This document shows, in pieces, positions 51,901 to 64,000 of a DNA stretch of 64,000 nt. Below the pieces are notes generated by a model that worked only from the letters and a program-made list of their open reading frames with translations, did no database searches and was not told the origin of the DNA. The DNA lies in the NCBI RefSeq assembly GCF_020184175.1, contig NC_065531.1:60404806-60468805 (forward strand), given 5' to 3'. The translations under genes and the position numbers were made by a program. The stretch comes from Aphis gossypii. Taxonomy: Eukaryota > Arthropoda > Insecta > Hemiptera > Aphididae. Every line of letters begins with the position of its first letter. Position 1 is the first letter of the stretch.

Positions 51901-54120
51901 TCTTATTTCAACCCGCAAACTTTTAATTTTTTTGTATGACATTTTCCTTTGAAGTCTTTATTAGGTCACGATAATTATTAATAAAATACAAACATAGTAT
52001 AGCATAACGAAAAAAAAAATCCCAAATTAACGCTCCAATAAGTCATTTCAATAACTCGATTAAAGTATGTAATAGTTAATACGACTAACACATTAATAAA
52101 ATAATAATGCGTATAGTAGGTATACCGCGGATAACTACTAGAATGAGTCACTTACGAATATTTGCGAAACTCATCATTTCCTGTACGTCTGTACGACGAA
52201 ATGTATAATACTATGCATTTCGATGGTTATACAAGCCGAAGGCTGCAGCGTGTCTAATTTAGACATACATAATATTATGTCTTCTACATTATTCGCAGAT
52301 TCCTTTTAATTAAGATGTAAACACAGATTGCAGATAGTACGCTTTAATGACTTCTCATTGGCATTATATATTGTATATTTTTATACGCTTTAATCATTAG
52401 TCTTTAATGGGTATAAATGTAATGATATAATAATATTATATTATTAATATTTGAGTTTTATTATTGGAACCGAGTGGTAAATCGCGTTCAAAATCAGAAG
52501 TAATAATAATTAATACAACACTAATGACGATTGCCATAAACTCCACTGTAAATATTTGAATAGGAAACTGTATTCGCATTAACTGCTTTAAGTTCGGTCA
52601 AAGACAGTGTATACCTAGGTATGTGAATTATTTAACAACGGGTTCATTTTTTAAATTTCATTTGTTTTTTGTTATGAAATGTCGACTATTTTCATCAATT
52701 TATATTTGCTTATTCATTTATTCTATTTTCTAACGAATTTTCGTAATATTTTAAGTATAAAATAATAAATTAGGTTGGTAAATAGTTAGATAATTGAATT
52801 AAATTATATAAATTATTGTTATTATTTGTTTACTAAATTTGAATATAAAAATTACGTTTTTTCTTTTATATTTTGAAAATTTTAAAATTAAAATAAGATT
52901 TTTATAATTGTATAGTGTATTCAATTTACAGTTCTAGTTCAATGCAATGAAGTAGCCAGGAAGTGCCCTGAATATTAAAACATACACCACAACTGAAGCT
53001 CCAAATCTTAATACCAAATATTCAAATACTTTAACATAAGAATAATTTTTTAATAATAATAATAAATATTTGATGGGAATTTTAAAAATAAAAATGTGTA
53101 TTTCAAAAATATATAGTTTTCAAAAATTATTATAACATTATTGTTAATTTATTAGGTAGTCAACAATAAAAAAAATGTAGGTCTTTTATGTATGTAAACA
53201 TTTTAGAGGACCAATTCATAACTAAAAGATAAGTTCACCAAATACGTGCCTATTCCGGCGGGACATAAAGCTTTTAAAATATTTTTTCAATGGACCTCAA
53301 CATTATGGAAAAGTGGTACGATAACTGTATAAATAATTTTATATAATATAAGTAATAAGTATATTGTTTAAATATGGTATAATATACGAGTAGGTATTTA
53401 ATCTGGCCATCCGCGAAGCATGGTAATGTCAAATTTCTGGATAATATTATATAATACTCAATAGAAATGAAAAACTACAAATAGTTGTGCTGGTTCGATA
53501 AAATAATCAAAATAATAATTTTTTCAAAGTAGACAATCGATAATATTAAAATCAGACCTATAATCTAGTTGTTACTGTATAACAAAATTATGGTTCTTAG
53601 GCCCGCCTGTGTATAATATGAACGAGCGAATATATAAGTAGTTTTTACTTAAATGGTTGAATTATATTTTAATATTTTCAAAAATGTGCAAGACATCACT
53701 ATATATGATAATATAATATTATTACGATTGCTTTCGTTCTGATTCATCCACCACGATCTATTAATTCAGAGTGGTTGTTTGAACGTGATAACGGGAAACG
53801 ATCTTGTTAAAACGGATGCCGAGAAACTTTCTTCTCGCGCTGCCATTAATTATATTTTTATGCGAAACCGGCTAGCAATGAAACAGTAATTACTATTTCA
53901 CAGACCCTGTAGTGTGTTATATTTTTCAAAATGGTGAGAAATTAAATTTTTACAATTCTTGCATTTGAATATTATTATAACTATACAGAATCATGCGCAA
54001 ATAAACATAGGAACAAACTTATTTTGGAACATGAACATAATATTCAAATATATTTATTATTTAAGTTATTATCGTGGACACATTTTTTTTTGTTTTTTCA
54101 TTTAAATTATTACTACTTAC
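51901..54120. other. AT-rich non-coding region
   Basis: No supported gene. A more complex stretch at 53730-53890 contains a short minus-strand ATG frame (MAAREESFSASVLTRSFP, 26 codons) without a donor. It might be downstream intron of the minus-strand exon at 54121-54208. Confidence 0.5.
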
Positions 54121-54208
54121 CTATTTCGTACATAAAATACAAGTATTTTCGTAAACTGTTGTCTGTTTCTGACGGATAAATAATATTATAATAACAATAG
54201 AAAATAAT
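54121..54208 (-). CDS. putative internal coding exon, unknown protein
   Basis: On the minus strand an acceptor, ATGTTTTATTTCAG, immediately precedes 88 bases that end at an ideal donor, ATAG/GTAAGTAG (intron from 54120 downward). Exactly one frame is open through the whole exon: it starts in phase 0 and gives 29 codons plus one base, beginning IIFYCYYNII, then YPSETDNSLRKYLYFMYEI. A hydrophobic/aromatic half followed by a polar half would suit the edge of a membrane segment. Neither neighbouring exon was identified, so the gene is unknown. Good signals on both edges plus a full-length open frame make this one of the better candidates. Confidence 0.36.
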
Positions 54209-54439
54209 CTGAAATAAAACATAATCATAGTCATCAATTCTGCAGCAGTTTAAGAGGAAAAAATAAGAAAAAATTCATTTCAGCCAATCTTATACCTAAT
54301 ATTTTATGCAAGAAATGTAATTCTCAATTAGATACCTAAATATTATATTGTGACACTGGTTGGTGGTTTTAATGCAAATTGAAAGCATAACGTCACAACA
54401 AATTAATACATTTACATTTGAAAATACATCACTTATAAA

Positions 54440-54917
54440 TAGTGATGGGCATAATCGAATGATTTCGATAATCGAATGATTAGTAATCGAGACATTTTCA
54501 TAATCGAGAGAATCTCTCGAAAAATCACTCGAAATTAAAATCGTTTTTTCCTATGAAAACAATAATCGAATGATTAGTAATCGAGAGAATATCTGAAATT
54601 AAAATAATTTATTCGTATGATAAGAATAATTGACTATTATTACGTATTGAGAGAATCAAAAAATTATTCTTATTAATAAACATACATTGCATTATCTGTA
54701 TTTATTTTTACAATCCATTAAAAATTAAAATATACTAAATCAAATATCAATTACCAGATAATAAATAATAATTCAAAACATTTCAAAATTCGGTTACTTT
54801 AAATTTCATAATGGAAATTATTCGATTACTCGATTATTTTACTCATAATCGAAATATCTCGATTCTTTTTCATAATCGAGATATCTCGATTATATATCTC
54901 GATTATGCCCATCACTA
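54440..54917. mobile_element. hAT-type MITE with perfect 8-bp target duplication
   Basis: The 478-bp element begins TAGTGATGGGCATAATCGA and ends with its exact reverse complement: 19-bp perfect terminal inverted repeats. It is flanked by identical CTTATAAA copies at 54432-54439 and 54918-54925, the 8-bp target duplication of the hAT superfamily; the TAGTG ends also fit the C/TAGNG rule. The sub-terminal 80-100 bases on both sides are built from many TAATCGA/TCGATTA and CTCGA motifs in both orientations, typical of multiple transposase-binding sites. The centre is AT-rich and has no transposase. Intact ends and duplication suggest a fairly recent insertion. Confidence 0.9.
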
Positions 54918-57900
54918 CTTATAAATACTTAAATACGTAACGTTTCGCAGTTAACAGACAGTGAATATTTTACATTTATTGATTATGTATGTTATGTGGG
55001 ATAACTAATAGACAGAGTTTTAAACTGCATCAAAAATAATGTACAATACCAAGAACTAAAATAAATTTACTTTTTAAAACACCAAAATGTTTAATAAAAC
55101 TTGAAAACATGGACATTTATATAATGTGTTATTTATTTCTATAATAATACATTATGATTTTATTATTATTCAAATGTATTTTATTCATGTATGAATAATA
55201 AGATAGGCACTCTGAATGCTGATTGATGACGTGGTGAATGTCACGACCTTAATTTGTTATAATTATGAGTTAGAATTGGTTACACTTCTAACGCTTTCTG
55301 CCATTGTTTTATATACATACAGCTATAATACCTAAGTATTTATGAGATATAATTATATAACTAGTCAATTAGGTATTCAATGTTACCATTTTCTAGATGT
55401 ATTAATAATTTTTTTAATAATGTATTTAATATCTATACCTATCTAGATAAATATGGTGTACATTATAATTTTTCGCAGATAATAAAATGTGAAATCAAAC
55501 TAATTTAGTCTATTTGGTTAGGTTAGGTTTAACACGTTTTCCAAGCAGACATCTATTCCTTTTCTTATTTATTCCAATAAACTATAGTCATAATTTAGAT
55601 GAATTCGAAATGATAATAAAGGTAAAATTAAAAAAAAAAAATGTTCATTAGTTGGTTTTCGACAGATGTATCATAATTTAACTCAGTCAACCTCGTACTC
55701 ACTCCATTGATCGAGCATTAAAAAAATTCCGTTTTTATGGTTCCGATTAATATAATCGAAATCAGCTACCACGTTTTGGCTAAATTATATCAGAAGATAC
55801 TTTGTCGATCATACTTCCGGTTTTTTTTAGATCAGTGATAGCAATATAAAATTTTGATAATTTGAACTACGTTCATATAGAAAAATAATTACTATAATGG
55901 ATTCACAGAAAAATTTTAGTACACGGACATCAAAAAGTTATAATTCGATTAACGATAAGGTTGTGAATAACAACAATAACTTATATTCCAATTCGTTGTA
56001 TACATTAATAAAGTAATATAACAATTATTATTGTCGATTTTTACCCGAGTTATGGATTGTATTCAAAAATAATATAGTACCATACTACTAGTACTACATA
56101 TTAAGTTTATAAATATTAACAATTATATTACTTGATATTTAAAATTTTTAAAATTTTTTATTTTTTTTTTTCATTATTGTATAATATTTTTATTTTTGCG
56201 TTTTTTAAAAGTATTTTTACTTTAAAACTAAAAAGAAAAAAACCGAATTTTTGATTTTTTTCTATAAATATTTTTAAAGTATTATTTTAATTATCAATGC
56301 TTTTCATCAAATCTTTTCAATACCTACCTACCTACTGTGGATAGAAAAAGTCTAAAAGTATTTGAACTATTAAATTTTTCAACCCTATTTTGATAAGACT
56401 CAATTATTATTATTATAAATACTTAAAACCTAAAAAAATATTAGATAACCATAAAAAACTGGAAAACATATAAGTCCTACAATCTTCCTCTTCATTTCTG
56501 CATATCATATTAATAAAAACAATGGTAAATAAAGAGGAAATAGTACCTATTATTCATAACTATCTTTTTATTATTTCTGAGTAAGTAGTCAATTATTTCC
56601 GCGGATGTACGAGTACCAACATTTTATTGTGTGAGAATTCAATATATAATATTATAATATTTAACAGTAATTGGTGTAATAGAAAATGTACTATGTGCAG
56701 AGAAAATTTATTACTTGTCCAATTATAATAAATTACAGAGATATTGAAATTAAATTACATTAATTTTAATTTTTGGTTTCTTATCATTTTTACAATAATT
56801 TCAAAAACGAAAAATAAAAATTGGAGATATAAGTAACCACTTTGCTAGGCAACAGATTAGATATCTTACGATTTTGATCGGAGATGGTCTAAAATTATAC
56901 ATAAAACAATATATTTTATTATCTAAAATACCTAAATATTAATATTATAAATCTAAATAGTTTATGTTTTCAAACGTGCTTTCCTTAAAAACTACTGGAC
57001 ACATTTTAATAAAAGTTATATTGATGTATTTGATAAGACCTACATGGTATTTTAAGCTTATTTTTTCGACCCCTATAAGTTGGTATAGACTTTTTAGAGT
57101 GTTTGAATAACATTACATGTAATATACCTAATTCTATATAAAATACACCACAATTAAATAGTCCGACTCGAAAAAAATTGTTCACTAATTAAAGTACACT
57201 GAGGCCGATTTATCCTGAGGTACAAAAAAAACTGAGATACAAAAATATATAATAATTGAAAAAATCATCAAAGTTATTGTAAAATCTGGTACAGTACACT
57301 AACACTAACATAATACACACGTCCATATTACTAAGTAATTTAAAAAAAATAAATGTGAAGTATGAAAAAAAAAAACAAAAAAATCTGCAAGAATCACGCC
57401 AGTCCTCGACGTTAGGCATTATTGAATCGATTCCCTAACCAATTCCTTTTGGCGACCGCTGGACGCTGGCCTTATAATATTCATAAAAATCTCATTTCAC
57501 TTAACCCTTTTTCAAGCGATCTACTTATGCAATAAAAAATATCCATAAATAATGTATTATTTCAGCTTTTTTGCGTCATCAGCTCTAAAACTTTAATTTC
57601 ATATCTTAACTAAATTAGCTTCTATTTTATTTAATAAACTTTCTGCAATAGTTCAACCTACCCAACAAATAGTAAGTATTATTTACAGACTCGAATATTG
57701 AACTAATCTCATATGATTTAATATGAATAAAAAAATTTCTCTAGGTATTCTTTGTTGTGACTATATTATTGTCATTCACGCAAATTCTACAAAATCAAGT
57801 ATATGGAACACGTCCGAAGCTATTGAACGAGTTTTTATAAAAATAATAATTTTAATATAAATAGAAAACGTCGTCGTATCATTTTTGAATCAGACTGTCT

Positions 57901-59791
57901 AGTATTATAGTGTCGGATAAATTCAAATTCAAGAAAGGCAAATATATTGTACAATCGTACTCATAATTCGCAACTTTTTTGGTCGATATATAAAATATAC
58001 CTACAATATAATAAAAACTTTGCGTTTAATAGAATTTTCGTTGGTAGATTTATTACAAATATTGTATATTTTTATATTATCTGATATTAAATATTATGTA
58101 AAAAAAGATAAATCATTTTATACCATTAACCGACTAACTATCTTTATTCTCGAATTTCTTTCATTACTATAAAAAATTCATTTTTAATTTTTACATAATA
58201 TGTGAATAGTTTGAATAGTTAATATAATTTAAAGCAAGCGTAAGCGTAACAAAAATTATAGAATCCATCCCAAATGATAGACAAATTCCATCAATACACA
58301 AAATTATATTTATTTCAATGTTAACACTTGAATATAATAAATTGTGAAATATCTTAATTATTTATTTTAAAAATAAATAGATATAAACTGTAAAATTTGG
58401 AACTAATCACCGAGCATATTTTTTACTTTGACAAAAAATGGGTCATTCCACATACTTACAATATTTACGTTAAGTCGTGAAAGTTTATTTTCCACGATAA
58501 TAATTGTGATTGAATCAAAACAGAGGAATATATTGAAGAATGAGCTAATTCTGCTAAATACACCCTAAAAGTATTATACAATAAATAAATAAAAAAAAAG
58601 ATTTAATTATAAATACGAGTAGTAATGGTGTTTTTAACTAATTGTATAAATTTTATATTATAAAAAATTGAATTTATTTTTATTGGAAGTAATAAATGTT
58701 TATGTACTAAAAAATGGTATCTACTTGCTCAATAAATTGTTTTTAAATAGAATAAAATAAGTAATTTTGTAAACAATTGTAATTATATCAACATATTATT
58801 TGTTGTTGTAAATTGAAAACTAAGTAGTTTAAATTAAATATGTAACTAAATTCTTATCATATTATACACCAGCTAGTTGGCAATACAATTTTTATCATCA
58901 TTTTCATAATATTATGTGATAAATAAAAAAATATAACATATTATATTTATTATAATTTTATGTACGTCCGTATTGTATTTTACAATATATTCTTTTCGTG
59001 ATTTGCATAATATTAACATTAGTATTGAAGCCAAACACATAATACCTATATAATATTATTATATAAAGAGCGAAATAAAAAAAAAGAATATTATTTATGA
59101 AACCACAAATATAAAATTTGATTATGCTCTAATTATATTTGCCTTGGTAATAATGGCCAAGGGAGAATTAAAAAAATTAAATAAAATTCAAGCTGGATAT
59201 AAATTTCACTACTAATAATTAAAATAACTGTTTATTATAAATATTTCTTATTTTAGTGATTGTATAAAATAAATTACAACAAGCAGAGGAAAAAAATAAA
59301 GGTATTTATTATTTTTTTTAATAAAAAAATTAAAATTAATGTTCTCCAATAAAAAATAAATTAATTAACAGTTCAAACAATAAATTGATGATGGTAGTTT
59401 TAAATTTATTGGATATTGTCATACTTAAAATAAATTATATTATTTCAGAAATTTTATCAAAGGTTTATGTCTTCATTTAAGTTATGATAAAAATGTATAA
59501 TCTATAATTATACTATATAAAATGTTTAATAACATGTTCAACCTAAATTAGATTTTAAGTTTATATTTTTTAAAATAATTGTTGTATAAAATTTAATTTT
59601 TTTCATGGGAGAGAATTTGAATTATTGATAGAAAATTGACCGAATTAATTTATTTTTATTCTAACTCTTCCGTTTCCGTTTGGACAGTATTCAACATTTC
59701 TCAGTTTTCCGTGAAATATAAATGTCAATCTAATAATGATAAAATGGTATAATTAAATCAGAAACAAAATATAAACGAAGAAAATATCACT

Positions 59792-59812
59792 AAAAAAAAA
59801 AAAAAAAAAAAA
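59792..59812. repeat. poly-A tract
   Basis: A run of 21 A residues. Such a tract could be a relic of a retroposed 3' end, but no target duplication or body is visible beside it. Confidence 0.85.
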
Positions 59813-60944
59813 CATTGATCGATAAAATAAACCAAGTCAAATAATGAATATTGAAATATATATATATGTATGTAAACCATTACCTATGGGTTATGAATTT
59901 ATAAACGCAAAACTCTCGTAACGCAATCGTTTTTATTACTTGTAAATTTATTATGATTTTAATCCAAAAAAAAAAAATGTAATTTGTTTTTGAAACACTG
60001 CTCAACAATGGGTACACCGCAACTCTTTATTTTCTTTTTTTAACCTTGGACTCGATATTGTTGTTTAAACACTCAACAAAACTAATATAATATTAATGGT
60101 TAGAGACTTAATTAGTTATTCATCAAAAAGTTACTTTTAATTAAAAAAAATATATATATGATTTTAAAAATTTGGTGAAACTATGTTGTACTGCAGACAT
60201 TTATAATAATATATTTATAATACTTGTATATCAAAGTTACTCCAACGATTTCATTTTTTTCCCCCGTTCTCTGACATTATGCATATAATAGTATATTAAT
60301 TCTGTATACCTCGACATTAATATTAAGGACGGCATAAATAATTGGCGATGAATAAGAAATGGAAGAATAATAATTTTGTTTAATCGGTCAGACAAAACAA
60401 ATAGGAAATTTCCGCGGCATTTTTCTGAAAGAAAATCGATGTATAGTAAGATGTAATTCAAAAAGACAAAATAGTATATTGGCTTCGTTAGTTATTTACG
60501 GGTATTATCTCAGCGTGGACGACATAAAATTTAAAGTAAAAATTAAATAGATGTGAAGAGTAACTATTGTTTTCAAATATTTTATTGAATCAAATGTATA
60601 CAAAAATGTATTCATTTAACGTTTTAGAATCATTACATTTTCTACACATGAATGCACCTAAATTGCCTATACGTTACGCCGTCCAATAAAACAATATAAG
60701 TAATAGAATATTGATTTAATATTTTATATGTTTTATAATAATAATTTTAAACTAAACATTTATTATATAAATTTATATCATAATACACTTAACGTGTATT
60801 TTAGATAAATTGTTCTACATTTATTTTTTATGAACTACGGGGTATTTTTACGCATTTCTTCTTCTTTTTTTCGCGTTATCTTGTTTACGATTTTCTCAAT
60901 GAATACGTGACATATTATTGTAATTTGACCGTTACTTTCAAATA

Positions 60945-60950
<6 letters not shown>

Positions 60951-60977
<27 letters not shown>
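60951..60977. repeat. (TA)n microsatellite
   Basis: TA dinucleotide run of about 27 bases in AT-rich DNA. Confidence 0.9.
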
Positions 60978-60982
<5 letters not shown>

Positions 60983-62880
60983 TATTTTCTTTTTTTGAAG
61001 CTTTAAATTTATATCTTAAAATAATAACAACCCTCAATAACATAAATTTATATATATTATGTATAATGTATGTATAATAATATAATAATTTACAAAAATA
61101 AAAATATATGCCTTGTAACAAACTACAAGGATCACAAATATAAGTATATAAATGTAATGATTTAAAACAAAATTCAGAATCAAACAATGGAAATTGTACT
61201 ATGTTCACTATTCATAGTCATATTAGAATAAAAAATATTAAATTCTTCCTGTTTTTTTATTTTTTTGTTTAGATGTGTTAAGAATACTGATCAGCAAGAG
61301 CACCTTAATATAAGTTTGATCATATAGGTCAATTTAACTATGTAGTATGTACAAATAATCTTAACAATTATAGTACAATTATAGTATGGTTTGTAATATT
61401 TTTTGGTTAATATTTAAAGTAATTAAAACGACAATAATAAAGAATAAATAAACTAAATTTGCAAATAACAAAGATATTTACTTAGCTTAAATTTTAGTTT
61501 CAAAAAAATGATAAAAAAATAAATAAGTATTAAATCTATACATTTTTACGTAATAACAAAAATGTATTTAAAACGCCAAATTTAAATTATGTAGAAATAT
61601 AATCATTTCATAAATCATAGCTAAGCATAGTGTAAACGGCAACGAACCTAAACGGTTTCAAATAATCCATAGGAAAAAATAATAATTATAAATACATTAT
61701 ATTATGTATTTATTTATTATTCTTATTGTATTGTACAATTATAACCTGTATATTTATGATAATATTGCAATAATGTGCCCAAATCAATAATTGATCACAT
61801 AATTATGTTACAATTCATTAATGAATTAATATGAATAACAATATCAAAATCCTAATGAATCCCAATGTACAAACTACATAATCTGTGATCAATAATTAAT
61901 AACACGTCATATTTTTAAATTACGTGATGAGTTATAAATATTTATGTTTGAATAACCATAAGGATAGAACGTGAAAAAAAAATTTAAAAAATGGACATTT
62001 TTAATATAAACGATCTGTTAAAAAAAATCTATCATTACCTTTTATTTAAGTAATTTTACACTAATTTTTCACATATAATTCGACATACTCGTAACATTGT
62101 TATTATCTTTCTGATCTTTTGTAACACATATATTTTTTCCGTTATGTTCTATTTCGTACATTTAATTTTAATTTTACGTATTTATATATGTATAACACAT
62201 ATATTTATATGTTAGTGAACTGAAAAAACATCAACAACAAAGATTATTAGTTTTTTAATTTTTAACCATAATACATATTATAGAGTTGGTTTGATATATT
62301 AAGTTAAAAACCATAATAATAATGTAATAATCGTAAATTCAAAATAACGTTAAATAAATGGATAATATACAATATACATAAGTCATACATAATAATATTA
62401 TTCGACAGCTATATTTGCTAAATTTTATTATTTAAGTAATTTTTTCTTATAAATCATTTATTATTTGTTATAATTTACACTTTTGGATGTTTGTAAATAA
62501 AAAAATTTTACTGAAGCAATGATAATGTATATTATGATATAATAAATTATAATGATAATATGTATCCGTAACAATAAAATAGCACAGAATATTATAATAA
62601 TAATATTATGTGGTGATATACATACAGCCGCACGCAAACAGGATAAAAAAAAACTTCTGTAACTATATATATCTTATAGGGGAAAAGGTTATTTACTTAT
62701 AAAGAGCTTAAATCATACGCTCATTGGCGTCGTATAATATGTGTGTGGGTTTTTCGTGGGACTATAATATAAGCCTCCCAAAAACCATGAACAAAAATCG
62801 TTTTAAAATCATTTTTCTCCCAAAAATATTGTACCATAATAATAGTTGTATCATATACTTTTATTATTTCAAATATTTAG

Positions 62881-63026
62881 GAAACGATTTTTCCTTGCAA
62901 ACGTCTCCTTTTTCAATAGACAAAAGTTCCAGCGTGTATAAACAAATGGAACTGATCAAAGTTCAAAATAATTCAAATTTAAAAAACGAATTCAATGAGG
63001 TTAGGTCATCTGATTTTTACAATTAG
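62881..63026 (+). CDS. candidate terminal coding exon, unknown product
   Basis: A very good acceptor (TTTTATTATTTCAAATATTTAG at 62859-62880) precedes an open frame after two leading bases: 46 codons containing SPFSIDKSSSVYKQMELIK and ending RSSDFYN, then TAG at 63024-63026. An AATAAA lies about 30 bases past the stop. The composition is polar with no membrane segment. Alternatively the same frame is one unspliced ORF from an ATG at 62739 (95 codons), whose first half is AT-driven and less protein-like. The AG/GTACGT at the stop is a coincidental donor-like site. No family is recognised. Confidence 0.27.
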
Positions 63027-64000
63027 GTACGTGCCAGTACGATGAGTAGAAACTAATAAATTTGCTTATAAAATTATTTCTATGTTAATATCTCTAATTA
63101 ACATGAGAAACTATTTTCATTAATTAATAGCAATAAATCAGCTGTACAAATTAACCGATACTCATATAAATTCAATCTTAAAATTGGCTTCATCGAATAA
63201 AATTTCTGCCGAAATAGAGAAGTTGGTGGCAGAAAAGAAATGTCGAACATTGTCAACATCAAAAATTGATTATTAATATGATAAATAGTTTTATTATACC
63301 TGTTGTGTACTTGTGATGGTAAATAATAGAATTGAAAAATGTGTATATGTTTTGATAACTGTTTATGTATAGTAAACTATTCAATATATTTGGCCCACTC
63401 GATTCTTTGACATTTCTGGTCTAGTGGTGTATATTGAATAAATAGTAAATACAAGTAATATATGAACAAAAACATCCAAATACCTACACAAAATTTCAGT
63501 GTAAAAGTAAATACACTGCACTACTGCACAGCTAAGTCGCTCCGCGCAGCATATATAGGCACCTAATACCTATATATATTGTTATTATTATTTTAATATT
63601 ATAACAGCGTTTTCTTTCTTTTATTCGTCCATCATTTCCTTCTTAGTCCTTCTGCACGATTTAACTTTATTGTTGCTAAAATATAAAATCCCGCTATATA
63701 GTATTCCTATACACATATACAAAAACGCGCGCAGTCGAATGTTTCCACTAGCGCGTACATAATAATCCGAACCCTTCGGAGGCCGAAAATGTTGGCTGGA
63801 TATTGAGTTCCCTATTTTTCTGCGATATATAAGTATTTTTGGATCCAACAGTATAATAATAACATGAGCCCGGTGTACGTTTAGCAAGAAAAAAGAAAAT
63901 CATCTCTCGTAAACGGATCATCACAATAATATTGAGAGTTAGTCACCCGAAACGCGGCATTGTCGAAATAAAGTTTATTTAAAATTTGTATTTTTTTTTC
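63027..64000. other. AT-rich DNA with a more complex right edge
   Basis: After 63600 the composition becomes more balanced. On the minus strand a frame is open over 63621-63887 with natural-looking codons (88 codons, ending TKKEMMDE) but it begins with TTG, not ATG, and I see no good acceptor. It could be part of a gene or another small GC-rich patch. An AATAAAG at about 63968 on the + strand is a possible poly(A) signal. Confidence 0.3.

Larger units (their letters stand above)
54926..62700. other. long AT-rich non-coding region
   Basis: About 7.8 kb with no supported gene. It includes a poly-A tract (59792-59812), a (TA)n run at 60951-60977 and a more complex patch at 57390-57480 that may be a mobile-element fragment. 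Minus-strand frames at 57210-57419 and 60915-61208 are dominated by poly-T or TA-derived residues. The stretch is best read as intron or intergenic DNA. Confidence 0.6.

Noticed and set aside
55516..55535. GGTTAGGTTAGG, the insect telomeric TTAGG motif
   Set aside because: Only about two units; too short to be an interstitial telomeric array.
1..64000. The dozens of 60-90 codon open frames on both strands as possible genes
   Set aside because: If AT content is near 70% (an assumption, not a measurement), random sequence of this length should hold dozens of such frames, so length alone is no evidence.

Overview
The window looks like eukaryotic, almost certainly insect, genomic DNA; my best guess is an aphid. 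The evidence for this is strong AT richness, no CpG depletion in the GC-richer patches, very frequent TATAATATTATA-type palindromes, poly-T/poly-A runs, hAT-type DNA transposons with 8-bp target duplications, and a decayed non-LTR retrotransposon. There are no operons, Shine-Dalgarno sites, dense bacterial coding, CRISPR arrays, rRNA or recognisable tRNA. The aphid assignment is inference from sequence style; no gene here proves it.

The window is gene-poor. Nearly all of it reads as intergenic or intronic DNA. I recognise no complete known protein. The best coding evidence is a few open segments that coincide with good splice signals. On the + strand these are a putative ATG-containing first coding exon (17504-17733, ending in a CAG/GTGAGA donor), a putative internal exon (19188-19304, AAAG/GTAAGT donor), a weaker ATG exon at 431-599 and a possible terminal exon at 62881-63026. 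On the - strand they are an internal exon at 54121-54208 (acceptor and donor both good) and a possible terminal exon at 3092-3209. None could be assigned to a family with confidence.

The second feature is a series of GC/CpG-rich islands in the AT-rich background: about 1780-2270, 9600-11170, 22650-23560, 27000-29440, 33120-35330, 42400-44150 and 46560-48960. They carry short GT/CA, CGG, GCT, GTT and GAC repeats. Several hold strong + strand splice donors without coding sequence (28241, 34118, 35243). The simplest reading is promoters or alternative non-coding first exons of one or more + strand genes whose coding exons lie elsewhere, perhaps to the right of the window. Transcript data would be needed to confirm this.

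The best-supported features are mobile elements: a 478-bp hAT-type MITE at 54440-54917 with a perfect 8-bp target duplication and 19-bp identical inverted ends; a probable 818-bp hAT element at 38527-39344 with CAGGG ends and a 7/8-matching duplication; and a frameshifted, stop-riddled non-LTR (Jockey/CR1-like) reverse-transcriptase relic on the - strand at about 50640-51900. The rest (notably 3.2-9.6, 11.2-17.5, 19.3-22.6, 29.4-33.1, 35.3-38.5, 39.3-42.4 and 55-62.7 kb) is AT-rich sequence in which I see no gene. I found no convincing new multi-gene biological system.
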